64,000 nucleotides of DNA from Mucilaginibacter sp. SG564. Its GTDB lineage: Bacteria > Bacteroidota > Bacteroidia > Sphingobacteriales > Sphingobacteriaceae. Every line of letters begins with the position of its first letter. The first letter of the stretch is position 1. Location of the stretch: NCBI RefSeq assembly GCF_013149275.1, contig NZ_JABGNA010000007.1, positions 376,448 through 440,447 of the forward strand, given 5' to 3'. Positions 1 through 8,173 of the stretch are shown here, piece by piece. The translations under genes were made by a program, and so were the position numbers. The notes beneath the pieces were generated by a model. The model was not told where the DNA came from. It saw only the letters and a program-made list of their open reading frames with translations, and did not search any database.

Positions 1-847
1 CATGTCCGGTTTTTACAAGGCCAATATCGCTTATATTACAGAACATGCCGTGAGTGCCGATAAACGCCGCTATGTAGACTCGGCCGAGATACCCCGTCAC
101 TTTTTTGATGCTGACCATTATGGCAAAAAGCCTTTTGCCGCCATGCCACAACGATGGACCGACGCCGCAGCCAAATACTCTGCCGATACGTTAAACAAAT
201 ATGGCACCGTTCCGTGGACTATCCAATACCAGTATTACCGCTTGGTTAGGGCATTTAAGGCTCACGATACCACAGCTATACTTAATGCATCGGCCTACCT
301 GGGGCACTACGTTGCCGATGCGCATGTACCCCTTCACCTTACCCTGAACTATGACGGGCAGCTTACCGATCAGACAGGCATACATGGTTTATGGGAAACC
401 CGGCTTCCGGAGCTGTTTATTAAGCAGTATCATCTTTATGCAGGCCGGGCACGCTATATTGATAATCCACTGGCCGAGGCATTTAAAATTTGCCGGGGAT
501 CCTTCAAAAGTGTCGATTCGGTGTTGCGGTTTGAGCGGATGATCAACAGAAGTTTCCCACCCGATAAAAAATACAGCCTGGTGATGCGCGGCAAACGTAA
601 GCTTAATGACTATTCCATTGCCTACAGCCATGCTTATCAAAAAATGCTGAAAGGCATGGTAGAGCGGCAAATGCGCTCGTCGATACTTTCGGTTGGAAGT
701 TTCTGGTACTCGGCCTGGGTAGATGCCGGGCAGCCGAATTTGAATAAACTGATAGCACAACCGCTAAGCCCGGAAGATCGGGTTAAGCTACAGCATGAAG
801 AAGCCATGTACAAAACAGGCAAATGCATTTACCAGGCACCTCAATAA
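1..847 (+). CDS. Zinc-dependent phospholipase C / S1-P1 nuclease-like protein, 5' truncated by window edge
   Basis: The reading frame is open to the left edge, so the gene starts outside the window; the first visible Met need not be the start. About 281 residues are seen. Residues 101-132 carry a clustered set of possible metal ligands: H102, D106, H108, H112, then a GQ pair, H128 and E132. This spacing is typical of the alpha-helical tri-zinc phospholipase C/S1-P1 nuclease fold. The substrate (phospholipid or nucleic acid) cannot be told from sequence. Export is likely for the family, but the signal peptide would lie outside the window. The stop TAA is at 845-847, and the next gene is convergent. 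Confidence 0.7.
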   Translation, partial: MSGFYKANIAYITEHAVSADKRRYVDSAEIPRHFFDADHYGKKPFAAMPQRWTDAAAKYSADTLNKYGTVPWTIQYQYYRLVRAFKAHDTTAILNASAYLGHYVADAHVPLHLTLNYDGQLTDQTGIHGLWETRLPELFIKQYHLYAGRARYIDNPLAEAFKICRGSFKSVDSVLRFERMINRSFPPDKKYSLVMRGKRKLNDYSIAYSHAYQKMLKGMVERQMRSSILSVGSFWYSAWVDAGQPNLNKLIAQPLSPEDRVKLQHEEAMYKTGKCIYQAPQ

Positions 848-874
848 AACTCTGAACCTACCGCTGAGATATAT

Positions 875-1528
875 TTATACTGAAGCTTTTTTGCTGGCCC
901 TGCTTTTTATGGCCGCATAAATTGGCGGCACTACAGATATCAATATAATAGCCATTACCACCAGGGTAAAGTTTTGTTTGATCACTGGGATATTGCCAAA
1001 AAAGAAGCCGATAAACAAAAAGCTCAGCACCCATGATGCACCACCTACAATATTATACAGGCTATAACGTAAAAAAGGCATACGACCAACGCCGGCTACA
1101 AAAGGGGCAATTGTTCTGATGATAGGTAAAAACCGGCTGAATATAACTGCCTTACCACCATGTTTATCAAAAAACGCTTTAGTGCTGAGGTAATATTCCA
1201 GTTTTAATATTTTGTTATCCTCTTTAAAAACCTTTGGACCTAAATAATTACCCAGCAGATAGTTAACCGTATTACCCGCAAAAGCGGCAATAACCAACAT
1301 AATGGCCAGCAAAGTTATATCCAGGCCGGTTTTACCATTAGCAATAAGCGCGCCTGCTGCAAACAGCAGCGAGTCGCCGGGTAAAAAGGGAGTAACCACA
1401 AAACCGGTTTCGGCAAAAATGATCGCAAACAGTATGAGATAAGTCCAGCCTTTATAGTCGCTGGTGATCTGGCTTAAATGCACATCAATATGCAGTATAA
1501 AATCGATAATGGCTTTTATTACTTCCAC
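875..1528 (-). CDS. DedA-family integral membrane protein
   Basis: A 217-residue inner-membrane protein of the DedA (SNARE-associated/VTT) family, members of which are linked to membrane homeostasis and act as lipid flippases or proton-coupled transporters. Family marks are E40 and the PGD motif at 50-52 in the first conserved loop, and an SRFLP segment at 131-135 followed by R138 and an APF-AGxGxM stretch before a late membrane helix. There are several hydrophobic segments and a basic C-terminus. The start is GTG; no ATG lies close enough to replace it. It converges with the upstream phospholipase-like gene, 27 bases away, and stands alone otherwise. Confidence 0.85.
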   Translation of the reverse strand: MEVIKAIIDFILHIDVHLSQITSDYKGWTYLILFAIIFAETGFVVTPFLPGDSLLFAAGALIANGKTGLDITLLAIMLVIAAFAGNTVNYLLGNYLGPKVFKEDNKILKLEYYLSTKAFFDKHGGKAVIFSRFLPIIRTIAPFVAGVGRMPFLRYSLYNIVGGASWVLSFLFIGFFFGNIPVIKQNFTLVVMAIILISVVPPIYAAIKSRASKKASV

Positions 1529-1575
1529 GGTTTTTTGAAATTTTGGCTAAAAATAGGAATATAAATCAGAATCAG

Positions 1576-1669
1576 GTATCAAGTAGTTAGTATCAAGTAT
1601 CACGACTCCCTAAACACGGTAGTTAGCATTCGCAAAAAATCTTGATACTTGATACTAACTACTTGATAC
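1576..1669. repeat. Inverted pair of degenerate GTATCAAGTA repeats
   Basis: Arm 1 (1576-1602) and arm 2 (1643-1669) are perfect 27-base reverse complements separated by about 40 bases. Each arm is itself built from repeats of the theme GTATCAAGTA/TTAGTATCAAG. Arm 2 runs up to the first base of the stop codon of the DUF4397 gene (stop 1669-1671). The same theme recurs at 51753-51830 between ftsA and ftsZ. Confidence 0.85.
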
Positions 1670-2421
1670 TACTTCGTAGTTTTCAGCAGTAAATTATTGG
1701 TCAATATAGCCGCGCCAAATGCAACCGAATCTGTCCGGCCAACAATTCCTTGTGTATAAATGGTATATGCACGGCCATCCTGTATGGTAACATTAGGCAA
1801 TGTGAATTGAGCATTATCGGGCGAGGTATTTAAATTGATAGTGAAATTATAATTGCCTACAGGCAGCTGAACATATTTTGATACGGAATCAAAAGGAATT
1901 TTCGTCCACAGCGCTGTCCCGATACCATTAGCTCTAAGATCAAGCGGGGCCGAGGTAGGCGAGCAATGAACAAACCGTACTATAGCTCTGCCTAAAGGAG
2001 GAACAGTAGCCGTATCTAATAACAGCATTGATTTTTTTATGGAATTATCGCTCCTGAAACCGGTAATGAATAAGGTGTATTTGGAGTTAGCTTTTAATGC
2101 TACTGTACTATCGATAGTAACCAGGTTTATAGGGGCCAGTGTTGCTGTGCGTAATTGCACTGGCGGTAACAGGGTGGATATAAAAAAATAACCTGAATTA
2201 GTAGGATAGGTATAACTGGTTGTATTCTCCTTAAGGAAGTTGAGGTATAAATTTACCGGTTGTATGTCGGGACTTAAATTAACTATCTGCAGCTGCGTAT
2301 TCAACCCTGTAGGATTAGCATTGGCGCCTTTACCGCATGATGACAGGAAAGGCAACAGCAAAGTACCAACGGTAATTAAAAGTAAGGAAACCAGTAAGCT
2401 GCTTTTATTGGGGTTAGTCAT
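1669..2421 (-). CDS. DUF4397 domain lipoprotein, copy 1
   Basis: A 250-residue predicted surface or periplasmic lipoprotein. The N-terminus has a hydrophobic signal ending in a lipobox LSSC (Cys about residue 29). The rest resembles DUF4397: an N-terminal segment with NLSPDxxPVNLYLN, and a second half with RFVHCSPTSAPLDLRANG, the family's usual VNASPD-type beta repeats. The function of DUF4397 is not known. It lies 11 bases downstream of a second DUF4397 gene on the same strand, so the two are probably co-transcribed and arose by duplication, though sequence identity between them is low by eye. Its stop codon abuts an inverted repeat. Confidence 0.75.
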   Translation of the reverse strand: MTNPNKSSLLVSLLLITVGTLLLPFLSSCGKGANANPTGLNTQLQIVNLSPDIQPVNLYLNFLKENTTSYTYPTNSGYFFISTLLPPVQLRTATLAPINLVTIDSTVALKANSKYTLFITGFRSDNSIKKSMLLLDTATVPPLGRAIVRFVHCSPTSAPLDLRANGIGTALWTKIPFDSVSKYVQLPVGNYNFTINLNTSPDNAQFTLPNVTIQDGRAYTIYTQGIVGRTDSVAFGAAILTNNLLLKTTK

Positions 2422-2432
2422 TAATTAAAATT

Positions 2433-3173
2433 TTATTGATTAACTATTAAACTGGCGCCAATTGCCTGATTGCCGCCTGAACCTATAGTACCATAACCAA
2501 CTACAGTATAAATTCTACCCATACTAATTGTTACCGTATCTTTTCTGGCGGTACTTATATCAGACCCGGTTTGGTAAACACTAAAAATAAGCGAACCCGG
2601 GCCAAGTGTTGTGCCAGGTGTAGCTGTTGTACTTGGCGTAACGTTCAAAAAGTTGGTTGTTGTTTTATAAGCTATATTACTCAACTGAGGGGTAATTACC
2701 GGAGAGGCGCCCGGAGATACAAAAGCCAGTGTAAGGGGCCCCGCATCCGGCGATGCATTTACAAATCTGAGTTTAGCGGTATTATTGGTAGGTGCGGTTG
2801 CGGTATCGGTAGTAAAAAAAATCCCGTCTGCTGATCTACTGCTTATATATAACGAATATCTTTTCCCACTATCAAGCGTAAGCGGCAAAGTAAATAAAGG
2901 GTTAGGGGCAGAAGGCTTTGCCAGTTTAACCTGATAATTTTGCAAGCCTGCTTTTACGATTAATAAATTGGCCAGTGTACCGCCAGGAAAATACGTTGAG
3001 GTATTATTGATCAATGTGCCGTTCTGATAAAAATTAACCGTATCCTTTGATGCGTTAATCACCCTGACATTGGTAGTTGGCAGAAACGTAGGCTTATCGT
3101 TATTTTTTTTACAGGATGCCCAGCATGCCGCCGCGGCTATAATAAAAGTAAAGGCTTTGATCCTGATATTCAT
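2433..3173 (-). CDS. DUF4397 domain lipoprotein, copy 2
   Basis: A 246-residue exported protein. The signal sequence is followed by WASCKK (Cys about residue 21), a good lipobox, and then an asparagine-rich spacer. DUF4397-like marks are VRVINASKDTVNFYQNG near residue 37 and LRFVNASPDAGPLTLAF near residue 134. It is the first gene of a two-gene unit with the DUF4397 protein downstream. The products are probably anchored in the outer membrane as all-beta domains; no catalytic motif is visible. Immediately upstream lies a degenerate inverted repeat. Confidence 0.75.
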   Translation of the reverse strand: MNIRIKAFTFIIAAAACWASCKKNNDKPTFLPTTNVRVINASKDTVNFYQNGTLINNTSTYFPGGTLANLLIVKAGLQNYQVKLAKPSAPNPLFTLPLTLDSGKRYSLYISSRSADGIFFTTDTATAPTNNTAKLRFVNASPDAGPLTLAFVSPGASPVITPQLSNIAYKTTTNFLNVTPSTTATPGTTLGPGSLIFSVYQTGSDISTARKDTVTISMGRIYTVVGYGTIGSGGNQAIGASLIVNQ

Positions 3174-3181
3174 ATTGGCAA

Positions 3182-3260
3182 ATTAGTGATTTAGTGAATT
3201 AGCGATTTAGTGAGTAAAGATATTTGAATCATTAATTCACTAAACCACTAATTCACTAAC
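3182..3260. repeat. Inverted degenerate TTAGTGAATTAG repeats
   Basis: The left arm (3182-3214) repeats TTAGTGA/TTAGCGA units. The right arm (3232-3260) carries the complementary TTCACTAA/CCACTAA units. The arms pair imperfectly. It lies upstream of the DUF4397 operon. The CACTAATTCACTAA theme is seen again at 56616-56640 after ftsW. Confidence 0.75.
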
Positions 3261-3317
3261 TAAAAATCAATCTATATAACTGATTCCCGCGTTTTTTGTT
3301 ATCCGCGGCGAACAAAA

Positions 3318-3343
3318 AAGTCCGGTTCTTTTAAACCGGACTT
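3318..3343 (-). terminator. Rho-independent terminator downstream of dnaN
   Basis: A 10-base perfect stem (3318-3327 with 3334-3343, AAGTCCGGTT) has a 6-base loop. On the minus strand it is followed by a T-rich run (complement of the A run at 3311-3317). It lies 30 bases past the dnaN stop. Confidence 0.75.
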
Positions 3344-3372
3344 AGTTTTGGATTTATAATTTAAGTTTACAC

Positions 3373-4497
3373 TTAAGCATAACTATTGAGCATCACCGGC
3401 ATAACCAGCATCAGCACATCTTCATTTTCATCGCCACCCTGAGGTAACAATAACCCGGCACGGTTTGGTGTCGACATCTCCAAAGATACTTCTTCGCAAC
3501 TTAAGTTCTTCAACATTTCTATTAAAAACCGTGCGTTGAAGCCAATTTCTATGTCTTCGCCCTCGTATTGGCAGCTTAAACGCTCATGCGCTTCGTTGGC
3601 AAAGTCAATATCCTCTGATGATATATTCAACTCGCTGCCGCTTATTTTAAGCCTTACCTGGTGAGTGGTTTTGTTGGCATAAATAGCCACACGGTTCAAT
3701 GAACCCAGGAAGGTAAGCCTGTCGATATTTAATTTATTTGGATTTACCTGAGGTATAACCGCCTCATAATCCGGATAGCGCTCGTCAATTAAACGGCATA
3801 CCAGGTTAATATTACCAAACTTAAAGAACGCACTGGTGGAGTTATACTCTACAGATACATTCACATCATCAGTTGGTAAAGATGATTTTAACAGCGTTAA
3901 CGCCTTTTTAGGTAATATGAACGAAGTGGTACTTGCAGCTTTGGCATCTTTACGGCGATAGCGTACCAGTTTGTGCGCATCTGTAGCAACAAAAGTAAGG
4001 TATTGGGTGCTTAGCTGGCAGTATACACCTGTCATGGCCGGGCGCAGTTCATCGTTACTTACCGCAAAAATGGTTTTGTTGATCGCTTCGGCTAAAACCG
4101 ATGCCGGTAAATTTACCGACGAAGCGTTCTCTACTACCGGTATCTTCGGGAAATCCTCGCCATTTTCGCCACTTAGTTTGTACTTACCATCGCCCGCGTT
4201 TATTTCAATTGCAAACGTGTTATCATCCACAGAAAAAGCTACCGGCTGCTCTGGTAACGACTTCAAGGTCTCTAATAATATACGCGATGGTATGGCAATA
4301 CGGCCATTTTCTTTAGCCTCAACAGCTAATGACGTGGTCATGCTGGTTTGCAGATCGGTTGCAGAAATGGTTAAGTTTCCATCCTTTATCTCGAACAAAA
4401 AGTTTTCCAGTATAGGCAAAACAGTGCTATTGCTTAAAGCCCCGCTTACAGCCTGCAGTTGTTTGAGTAATGTTGATGTAGAAACAATAAATCTCAT
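3373..4497 (-). CDS. dnaN: DNA polymerase III subunit beta (sliding clamp)
   Basis: A 374-residue beta clamp that encircles DNA and tethers the replicative polymerase. The N-terminus MRFIVSTSTLLKQLQAVSGA and the ending VMPVML are typical, and the length matches the family. Three clamp domains of about 120 residues each can be followed, with landmarks LPILENFLFE, FATDAHKLVRYR and a C-terminal MPVML that helps form the protein-binding pocket. An in-frame Met six codons upstream exists, but MRF fits the family start. Its promoter box is at 4517-4524, and a hairpin repeat sits just upstream of that. A terminator follows. Confidence 0.97.
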   Translation of the reverse strand: MRFIVSTSTLLKQLQAVSGALSNSTVLPILENFLFEIKDGNLTISATDLQTSMTTSLAVEAKENGRIAIPSRILLETLKSLPEQPVAFSVDDNTFAIEINAGDGKYKLSGENGEDFPKIPVVENASSVNLPASVLAEAINKTIFAVSNDELRPAMTGVYCQLSTQYLTFVATDAHKLVRYRRKDAKAASTTSFILPKKALTLLKSSLPTDDVNVSVEYNSTSAFFKFGNINLVCRLIDERYPDYEAVIPQVNPNKLNIDRLTFLGSLNRVAIYANKTTHQVRLKISGSELNISSEDIDFANEAHERLSCQYEGEDIEIGFNARFLIEMLKNLSCEEVSLEMSTPNRAGLLLPQGGDENEDVLMLVMPVMLNSYA

Positions 4498-4514
4498 AAG
4501 GGAATATTTTATCA

Positions 4515-4642
4515 ATCAAAAATATAAAATTAAGCCTCACCTAAATCCTCTCCAAAGGAGAGGACTTTAACTCCTCATTTTTTTATCCCTCTCCTTTGGA
4601 GAGGGCAGGGTGAGGCTTATTAGTTATCAAAAATATAAAATT
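4515..4642. repeat. CCTCTCCAAAGGAGAGG hairpin repeat flanked by a 17-nt direct repeat
   Basis: Two inverted arms (about 4532-4563 and 4585-4620) share AGCCTCACC and CCTCTCCAAAGGAGAG. The identical 17-mer ATCAAAAATATAAAATT lies on each side, at 4515-4531 and 4626-4642, as a target-site duplication would. A relative of the element is at 30544-30650. The left direct repeat contains the dnaN promoter box, and the right one touches the gldFG stop codon. Confidence 0.8.
4517..4524 (-). promoter_or_regulatory. Putative -7 box of dnaN promoter
   Basis: Read on the minus strand this is TATTTTTG, matching the Bacteroidota -7 consensus TAnnTTTG, 19 bases before the dnaN ATG. No convincing TTG -33 element was identified; that position now falls in the hairpin repeat. 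Confidence 0.45.
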
Positions 4643-7038
4643 TAATGCGCATACTTCCGTTTACGGATGTAATGTTGAAAAATAGCACATATTAACACTA
4701 AAAGCAAAGGACCAACCGTATTTACCAGTTGCCAGTACATTTTTTCGTTGCGGATACGTGCACGGTTGAGCAAACGCATCTTGATCTCCTTGGTACGCAG
4801 GGCTATCAGGCCCGAATCATCGGTCATGTAATCGGCAATATTCAGCAGTAGGTTTTTGTTGCCATAAGTTTGCTGGGTATAGTGGTCATAGCCCAACGGA
4901 TAAGGCGATCCATCGCTGCCTACCTGGTTTTTCAAAATATCACCATCACTGATCACGATCATTTTGGTAGGTACACTCTCTGGCTGTATAGTCGCTTGTT
5001 CGGTAAACCCATCGGGAAGCGGACGGTTGCGCCAATCGGATACAAATTTACCCTCCAGCAGTACCCCTACCGTTTTTTGCGGGCTTTGAAAATCTTTAGG
5101 ATTAGGCTCCTGTTCCAATGCCTGTAACGACAGCATATGCGGCGCACTCATTTTTTTATTATAAGGCGACGAGGTAAGTAGGATGGTTTTCTTTACATCC
5201 TTAGTATCCAGCAGGTCAATAGTACTGGCAAATTCGCTGCTGATGCCGTCCAGATTTTTCACTACCGGATGTTTAGACAGCGGGATAAATATCGGATAAA
5301 ACAGCCAGGGCAGCATTTGTATCTGTGCCTGCCCGCCTACACTGCCCGTAGTAACCGGTATCTGCGAACAGTTCATATCGGCTATCAGATCGTAATTGAT
5401 CCGCACACCATAACGGAAAAGCTGATCGTCCAGGTTCAATTGTTTGGCAAAAGCCAGCTGCTCGCCGCCATGCCCGCGCAGGCTGTCCAGTTCGGCGCTT
5501 ACCTGGTCAATCGTCCACAGTACCCGACCGCCATGCATAATATATTGATCGAGCTTGAATTTTTCCAGTTCGGTAAACTTTTTATCAGGTTTGGGTATCA
5601 CCAGCAGTTTTACCTTTTGCAAGCCGGCGGTGCTAATCGTACTTAAGTTAACCCGGCCAACCTGGTATCCGTCGGAAAGCGATTTCATCGCATCGTTCAG
5701 TTGCAGGTCGCTCAGTTCGTTATGACCTTCGGTAAAGCCAATTTCGGGCTTGCCCCCGCTGGTTGCTTTTTTTATGGCCGATGAAAAAGCATACTCCAGG
5801 TTTTGGATGGAGTTATTCAACACCTCATCCGGCGAAAGCCCTATCCTGCTTAATAATAGCTTCACAGCAATATCTTTACCATTGGCCGATACCAGCGCAC
5901 CCGGAAATATCAGTTTTTGCGATACGCCGTCGTCGGTTTTTACACTCAGGTTGGTGGGTTCGATGCCTTTGGCTTCCAGGTTTTGGATGGCCTCGTTTTG
6001 CTGATCGCCGGAAAGATTTTTTAGCGGGTCAATAAACTCGAATTGTAGTTTACGGTGACTGTATGCCTGCAGATCATTAAGCATATCACGCGTTGCACCC
6101 TGCAACCTTTTAAAGCCACCCGGCAAATTGCCACCCTGCAAATACACGGTAACTTTTACCGGCTGCTGCAAACCATCCATAATTTGCCTGCTGATGGGCG
6201 AAAGCGTATAACGTTTTTCGGAAGTAAAGTCAAAACGGGTAAATGCGACATTGCCAATGATAGCCAAAACCAGCAAGCCCCCCAGCCCCCTGAAGGGGGA
6301 GCTTGAAATAATATTTTTTTTGCGCTGACGGATGATCACGAACAACGTAAGCCATATAAATATGCCGCTTACTATGATAAAATAAGTCAGGTCGCGCGTG
6401 TCCAGTACACCACGGCTTACGGATTGGTAATGCTCTGTAATACCCAGGTTTTGCAAACCCAGGTCCTGTAACGACAGCAACTGGCTCAGCGAATCGAACC
6501 CGCTGTAAAAAAAGAAGCACAGGAACACCGCCACTGTAAAGGCAATGATCTGATTTTTGGTGATAGATGAGGCGAACATACCGATAGCTGCGAATGCCGC
6601 GCCCAATAAAAACAAGCCTATGTAGGACCCTATAACCGCTCCTGTATCAATGTTACCCTGTGGCGTACCCAGCGTGCTCACCGAAAAATAATAAACCAGT
6701 GTGGGTAGCAAAGCGCAAATCACCAGCAACACGCTGGCCAGGTATTTACCCAATACGATTTGCCAGTCGGTAAGCGGACGGGTGAATAACAATTCAAAAG
6801 TACCCTCCTTACGTTCCTCGGCCAACGAACGCATGGTGATGGCGGGTATCAGGAAAATAAATAAGTATGGAGCTGTGCTGAATAAACTTTCGAGCCCGGC
6901 ATAGCCATAATCTAAAATACTCGAATCCGGGAATACCCACAAAAACAAACCCAGCACCAATAAAAACACACCTATAGTGACATAAGCCACCAATGAGCTG
7001 AGGTACGAAACGATTTCTTTTTTAAGGATACTTAGCAC
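4642..7038 (-). CDS. gldFG: Fused GldF-GldG gliding-type ABC transporter permease/substrate-binding protein
   Basis: One 798-residue frame covers what are usually two genes. Residues 1 to about 243 are GldF-like: a six-helix ABC-2 permease starting MLSILKKEIVSYL, with RSLAEERKEGTFELLFTRPL and a final helix near YFIIVSGIFIWLTLFVI. From about 252 the protein is GldG-like: one helix, then FTRFDFTSEKRYTLSP, a long periplasmic domain, and a C-terminal anchor near 770-790. The joint (about 244-252) is encoded by an intergenic-type repeat at 6276-6303. With GldA it would form an ABC transporter needed for gliding and/or type IX secretion-linked functions in related species. The start is GTG. An 8-T run at 6314-6321 beside the joint is a place to check for a sequencing frameshift. 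Confidence 0.9.
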   Translation of the reverse strand: MLSILKKEIVSYLSSLVAYVTIGVFLLVLGLFLWVFPDSSILDYGYAGLESLFSTAPYLFIFLIPAITMRSLAEERKEGTFELLFTRPLTDWQIVLGKYLASVLLVICALLPTLVYYFSVSTLGTPQGNIDTGAVIGSYIGLFLLGAAFAAIGMFASSITKNQIIAFTVAVFLCFFFYSGFDSLSQLLSLQDLGLQNLGITEHYQSVSRGVLDTRDLTYFIIVSGIFIWLTLFVIIRQRKKNIISSSPFRGLGGLLVLAIIGNVAFTRFDFTSEKRYTLSPISRQIMDGLQQPVKVTVYLQGGNLPGGFKRLQGATRDMLNDLQAYSHRKLQFEFIDPLKNLSGDQQNEAIQNLEAKGIEPTNLSVKTDDGVSQKLIFPGALVSANGKDIAVKLLLSRIGLSPDEVLNNSIQNLEYAFSSAIKKATSGGKPEIGFTEGHNELSDLQLNDAMKSLSDGYQVGRVNLSTISTAGLQKVKLLVIPKPDKKFTELEKFKLDQYIMHGGRVLWTIDQVSAELDSLRGHGGEQLAFAKQLNLDDQLFRYGVRINYDLIADMNCSQIPVTTGSVGGQAQIQMLPWLFYPIFIPLSKHPVVKNLDGISSEFASTIDLLDTKDVKKTILLTSSPYNKKMSAPHMLSLQALEQEPNPKDFQSPQKTVGVLLEGKFVSDWRNRPLPDGFTEQATIQPESVPTKMIVISDGDILKNQVGSDGSPYPLGYDHYTQQTYGNKNLLLNIADYMTDDSGLIALRTKEIKMRLLNRARIRNEKMYWQLVNTVGPLLLVLICAIFQHYIRKRKYAH
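6276..6303. repeat. CCCCCTGAAGGGGG palindromic repeat inside gldFG
   Basis: The core palindrome CCCCCTGAAGGGGG is preceded by AGCCCCCCAG. The same core occurs between genes at 30049-30063. Here it lies in the coding frame and gives the linker SSSPFRGLGG between the GldF and GldG parts. Confidence 0.8.
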
Positions 7039-7061
7039 TTTTTTGATCGGGTGTTAGGCGC

Positions 7062-7069
7062 CGAAATTA
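7062..7069 (-). promoter_or_regulatory. Putative -7 box of gldFG promoter
   Basis: The minus strand reads TTG directly followed by TAATTTCG, a near match to TAnnTTTG, 23 bases before the GTG start. Confidence 0.4.
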
Positions 7070-7152
7070 CAATATTTTTTTATTGGTTTATGGGTTTATA
7101 TATAATGTGGTTATGCTGGCTGTCTCGTAAGGTAACCACTCCTTCTCCCACA

Positions 7153-7237
7153 CGTCATTGCGGGGCACGAAGCAATCCCCGATAGGCAGAGCCACTCCGT
7201 ATAGCTTAGAGATTGCTTCGTACCTCGCAATGATGCG
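7153..7237. repeat. GTCATTGCG-type hairpin repeat, copy 1
   Basis: Left arm 7153-7180 (CGTCATTGCGGGGCACGAAG...) and right arm 7211-7237 (GATTGCTTCG...CGCAATGA) are imperfect reverse complements. It is the same family as 44189-44273 and 48363-48448. Confidence 0.8.
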
Positions 7238-7268
7238 TTCTTTTCAAATTCCAAAAATGAAAATTACC

Positions 7269-7625
7269 TCAATCCTTTTTATCAACTATATAGGATGTAA
7301 CTATTTTCACCCTATCATTTTCCACTTCATAAAAATCGGCATAATGCATGTTTATTTCCTCGCCGTTTTTGCCTTTGCATTGGATAAAGCCATCCACAGC
7401 GGCTTTATTACCTTCAATAATAACGTGGTCATGGGTTGATGAAACAATCTTTACATCATCCATTCCGCCCAAAAACTTTTCTACTTCATCCTTTCCGTTT
7501 ACGATAGTAACGCTTGAACCTTTCATAGTCCATACTACGTCATCAGCAAAAAGCCTTAATATTTTATCAACATCGTTGTTATCAAAAGCATCGATAACCT
7601 GTAATACAATTTCTTTAGTTGTCAT
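7269..7625 (-). CDS. SnoaL/NTF2-like domain protein
   Basis: A 118-residue single-domain protein with the NTF2-like pattern: an N-terminal helix (TTKEIVLQVIDAFDNND), then LRLFADDVVWTM, and a beta-rich second half ending HYADFYEVENDRVKIVTSYI. The layout LFADDVVW plus HYADFYEVxNDRV resembles SnoaL-like proteins, which bind small hydrophobic ligands or act as isomerases or hydrolases. No signal peptide, so it is cytoplasmic. The substrate is unknown. It stands alone between two repeat elements. Confidence 0.75.
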   Translation of the reverse strand: MTTKEIVLQVIDAFDNNDVDKILRLFADDVVWTMKGSSVTIVNGKDEVEKFLGGMDDVKIVSSTHDHVIIEGNKAAVDGFIQCKGKNGEEINMHYADFYEVENDRVKIVTSYIVDKKD

Positions 7626-7736
7626 AGTAATTTGATTTTGTTGATAACAAAGTTAGCCCTTATACAAAACAGGCGGGAGGGCTCAGAATGACATTATCGG
7701 GGTGTTTTACGACAATTGAGATAGCAAGCACCCGAT

Positions 7737-7873
7737 CTACTCCGGAGGAGTAAAAGCTTTGTAGCAAACAAAAAGAGATCTTAAGCACGCCGTAGGTATG
7801 CAACCTAAGTACAGTACCTACGGCACTGGTTTTGAAACTGAATTTTTCTACAAAGCTTTAACCCCGATGGGGT
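7737..7873. repeat. Composite hairpin repeat with GCTTTGTAG arms
   Basis: The outer arms (7737-7764, containing AAAGCTTTGTAG, and 7848-7873, containing CTACAAAGCTTT) enclose an inner 10-base stem GCCGTAGGTA/TACCTACGGC (7789-7798 with 7815-7824). Each outer arm also holds a small GC palindrome (CTCCGGAG; CCCCGATGGGG). It occupies much of the 7626-8173 gap, in which no gene was found. Confidence 0.75.
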
Positions 7874-7950
7874 TTACCTCTCCTTAACTTAATCACATTG
7901 AGTGTGCGTCAGTAAAGGGCCAACGACCAACATTTCCTTCAAAACAGTGA

Positions 7951-8056
7951 GTTTACATGGTTTACACTTTTCATGGGTTTACATTAGCATAAATAACTGA
8001 TAAAAAATTAGTTATAGTAAAAATACTCCTAATATCATGGTAAAGGTGTAAACCAT
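7951..8056. repeat. Degenerate GTTTACATG repeats with an inverted partner
   Basis: Three or four copies of the theme GTTTACATGG/GTTTACACTT/GGTTTACATT lie at 7951-7985. The reverse complement of ATGGTTTACACTTT, with one extra base, is at 8042-8056. It is in the gap upstream of the NTF2-like gene and downstream of the first barrel gene. Confidence 0.6.
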
Positions 8057-8119
8057 CATTTGGCGTGTGTACCGCTTGTGATTTTTCCCATCGGAGTGGG
8101 TATTAAAATGTCTTTTAAA

Positions 8120-8160
8120 CAAAAGAGTCCCGAAATTTTAGCTATTTCAGGACTCTTTTG
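8120..8160 (-). terminator. Terminator hairpin downstream of barrel gene 1
   Basis: A long stem pairs 8120-8136 with 8144-8160 (CAAAAGAGTCC with GGACTCTTTTG, extended by GAAAT/ATTTC with one mismatch). It lies 13 bases past the stop at 8174. The A run gives a T run on the minus strand. Confidence 0.75.
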
Positions 8161-8173
8161 TTTACTTGAGCTC

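Noticed and set aside
3373..4515. Longer dnaN start at 4515
   Set aside because: The MRFIVS start at 4497 matches the family length, and the extension would run through the promoter-to-start region.
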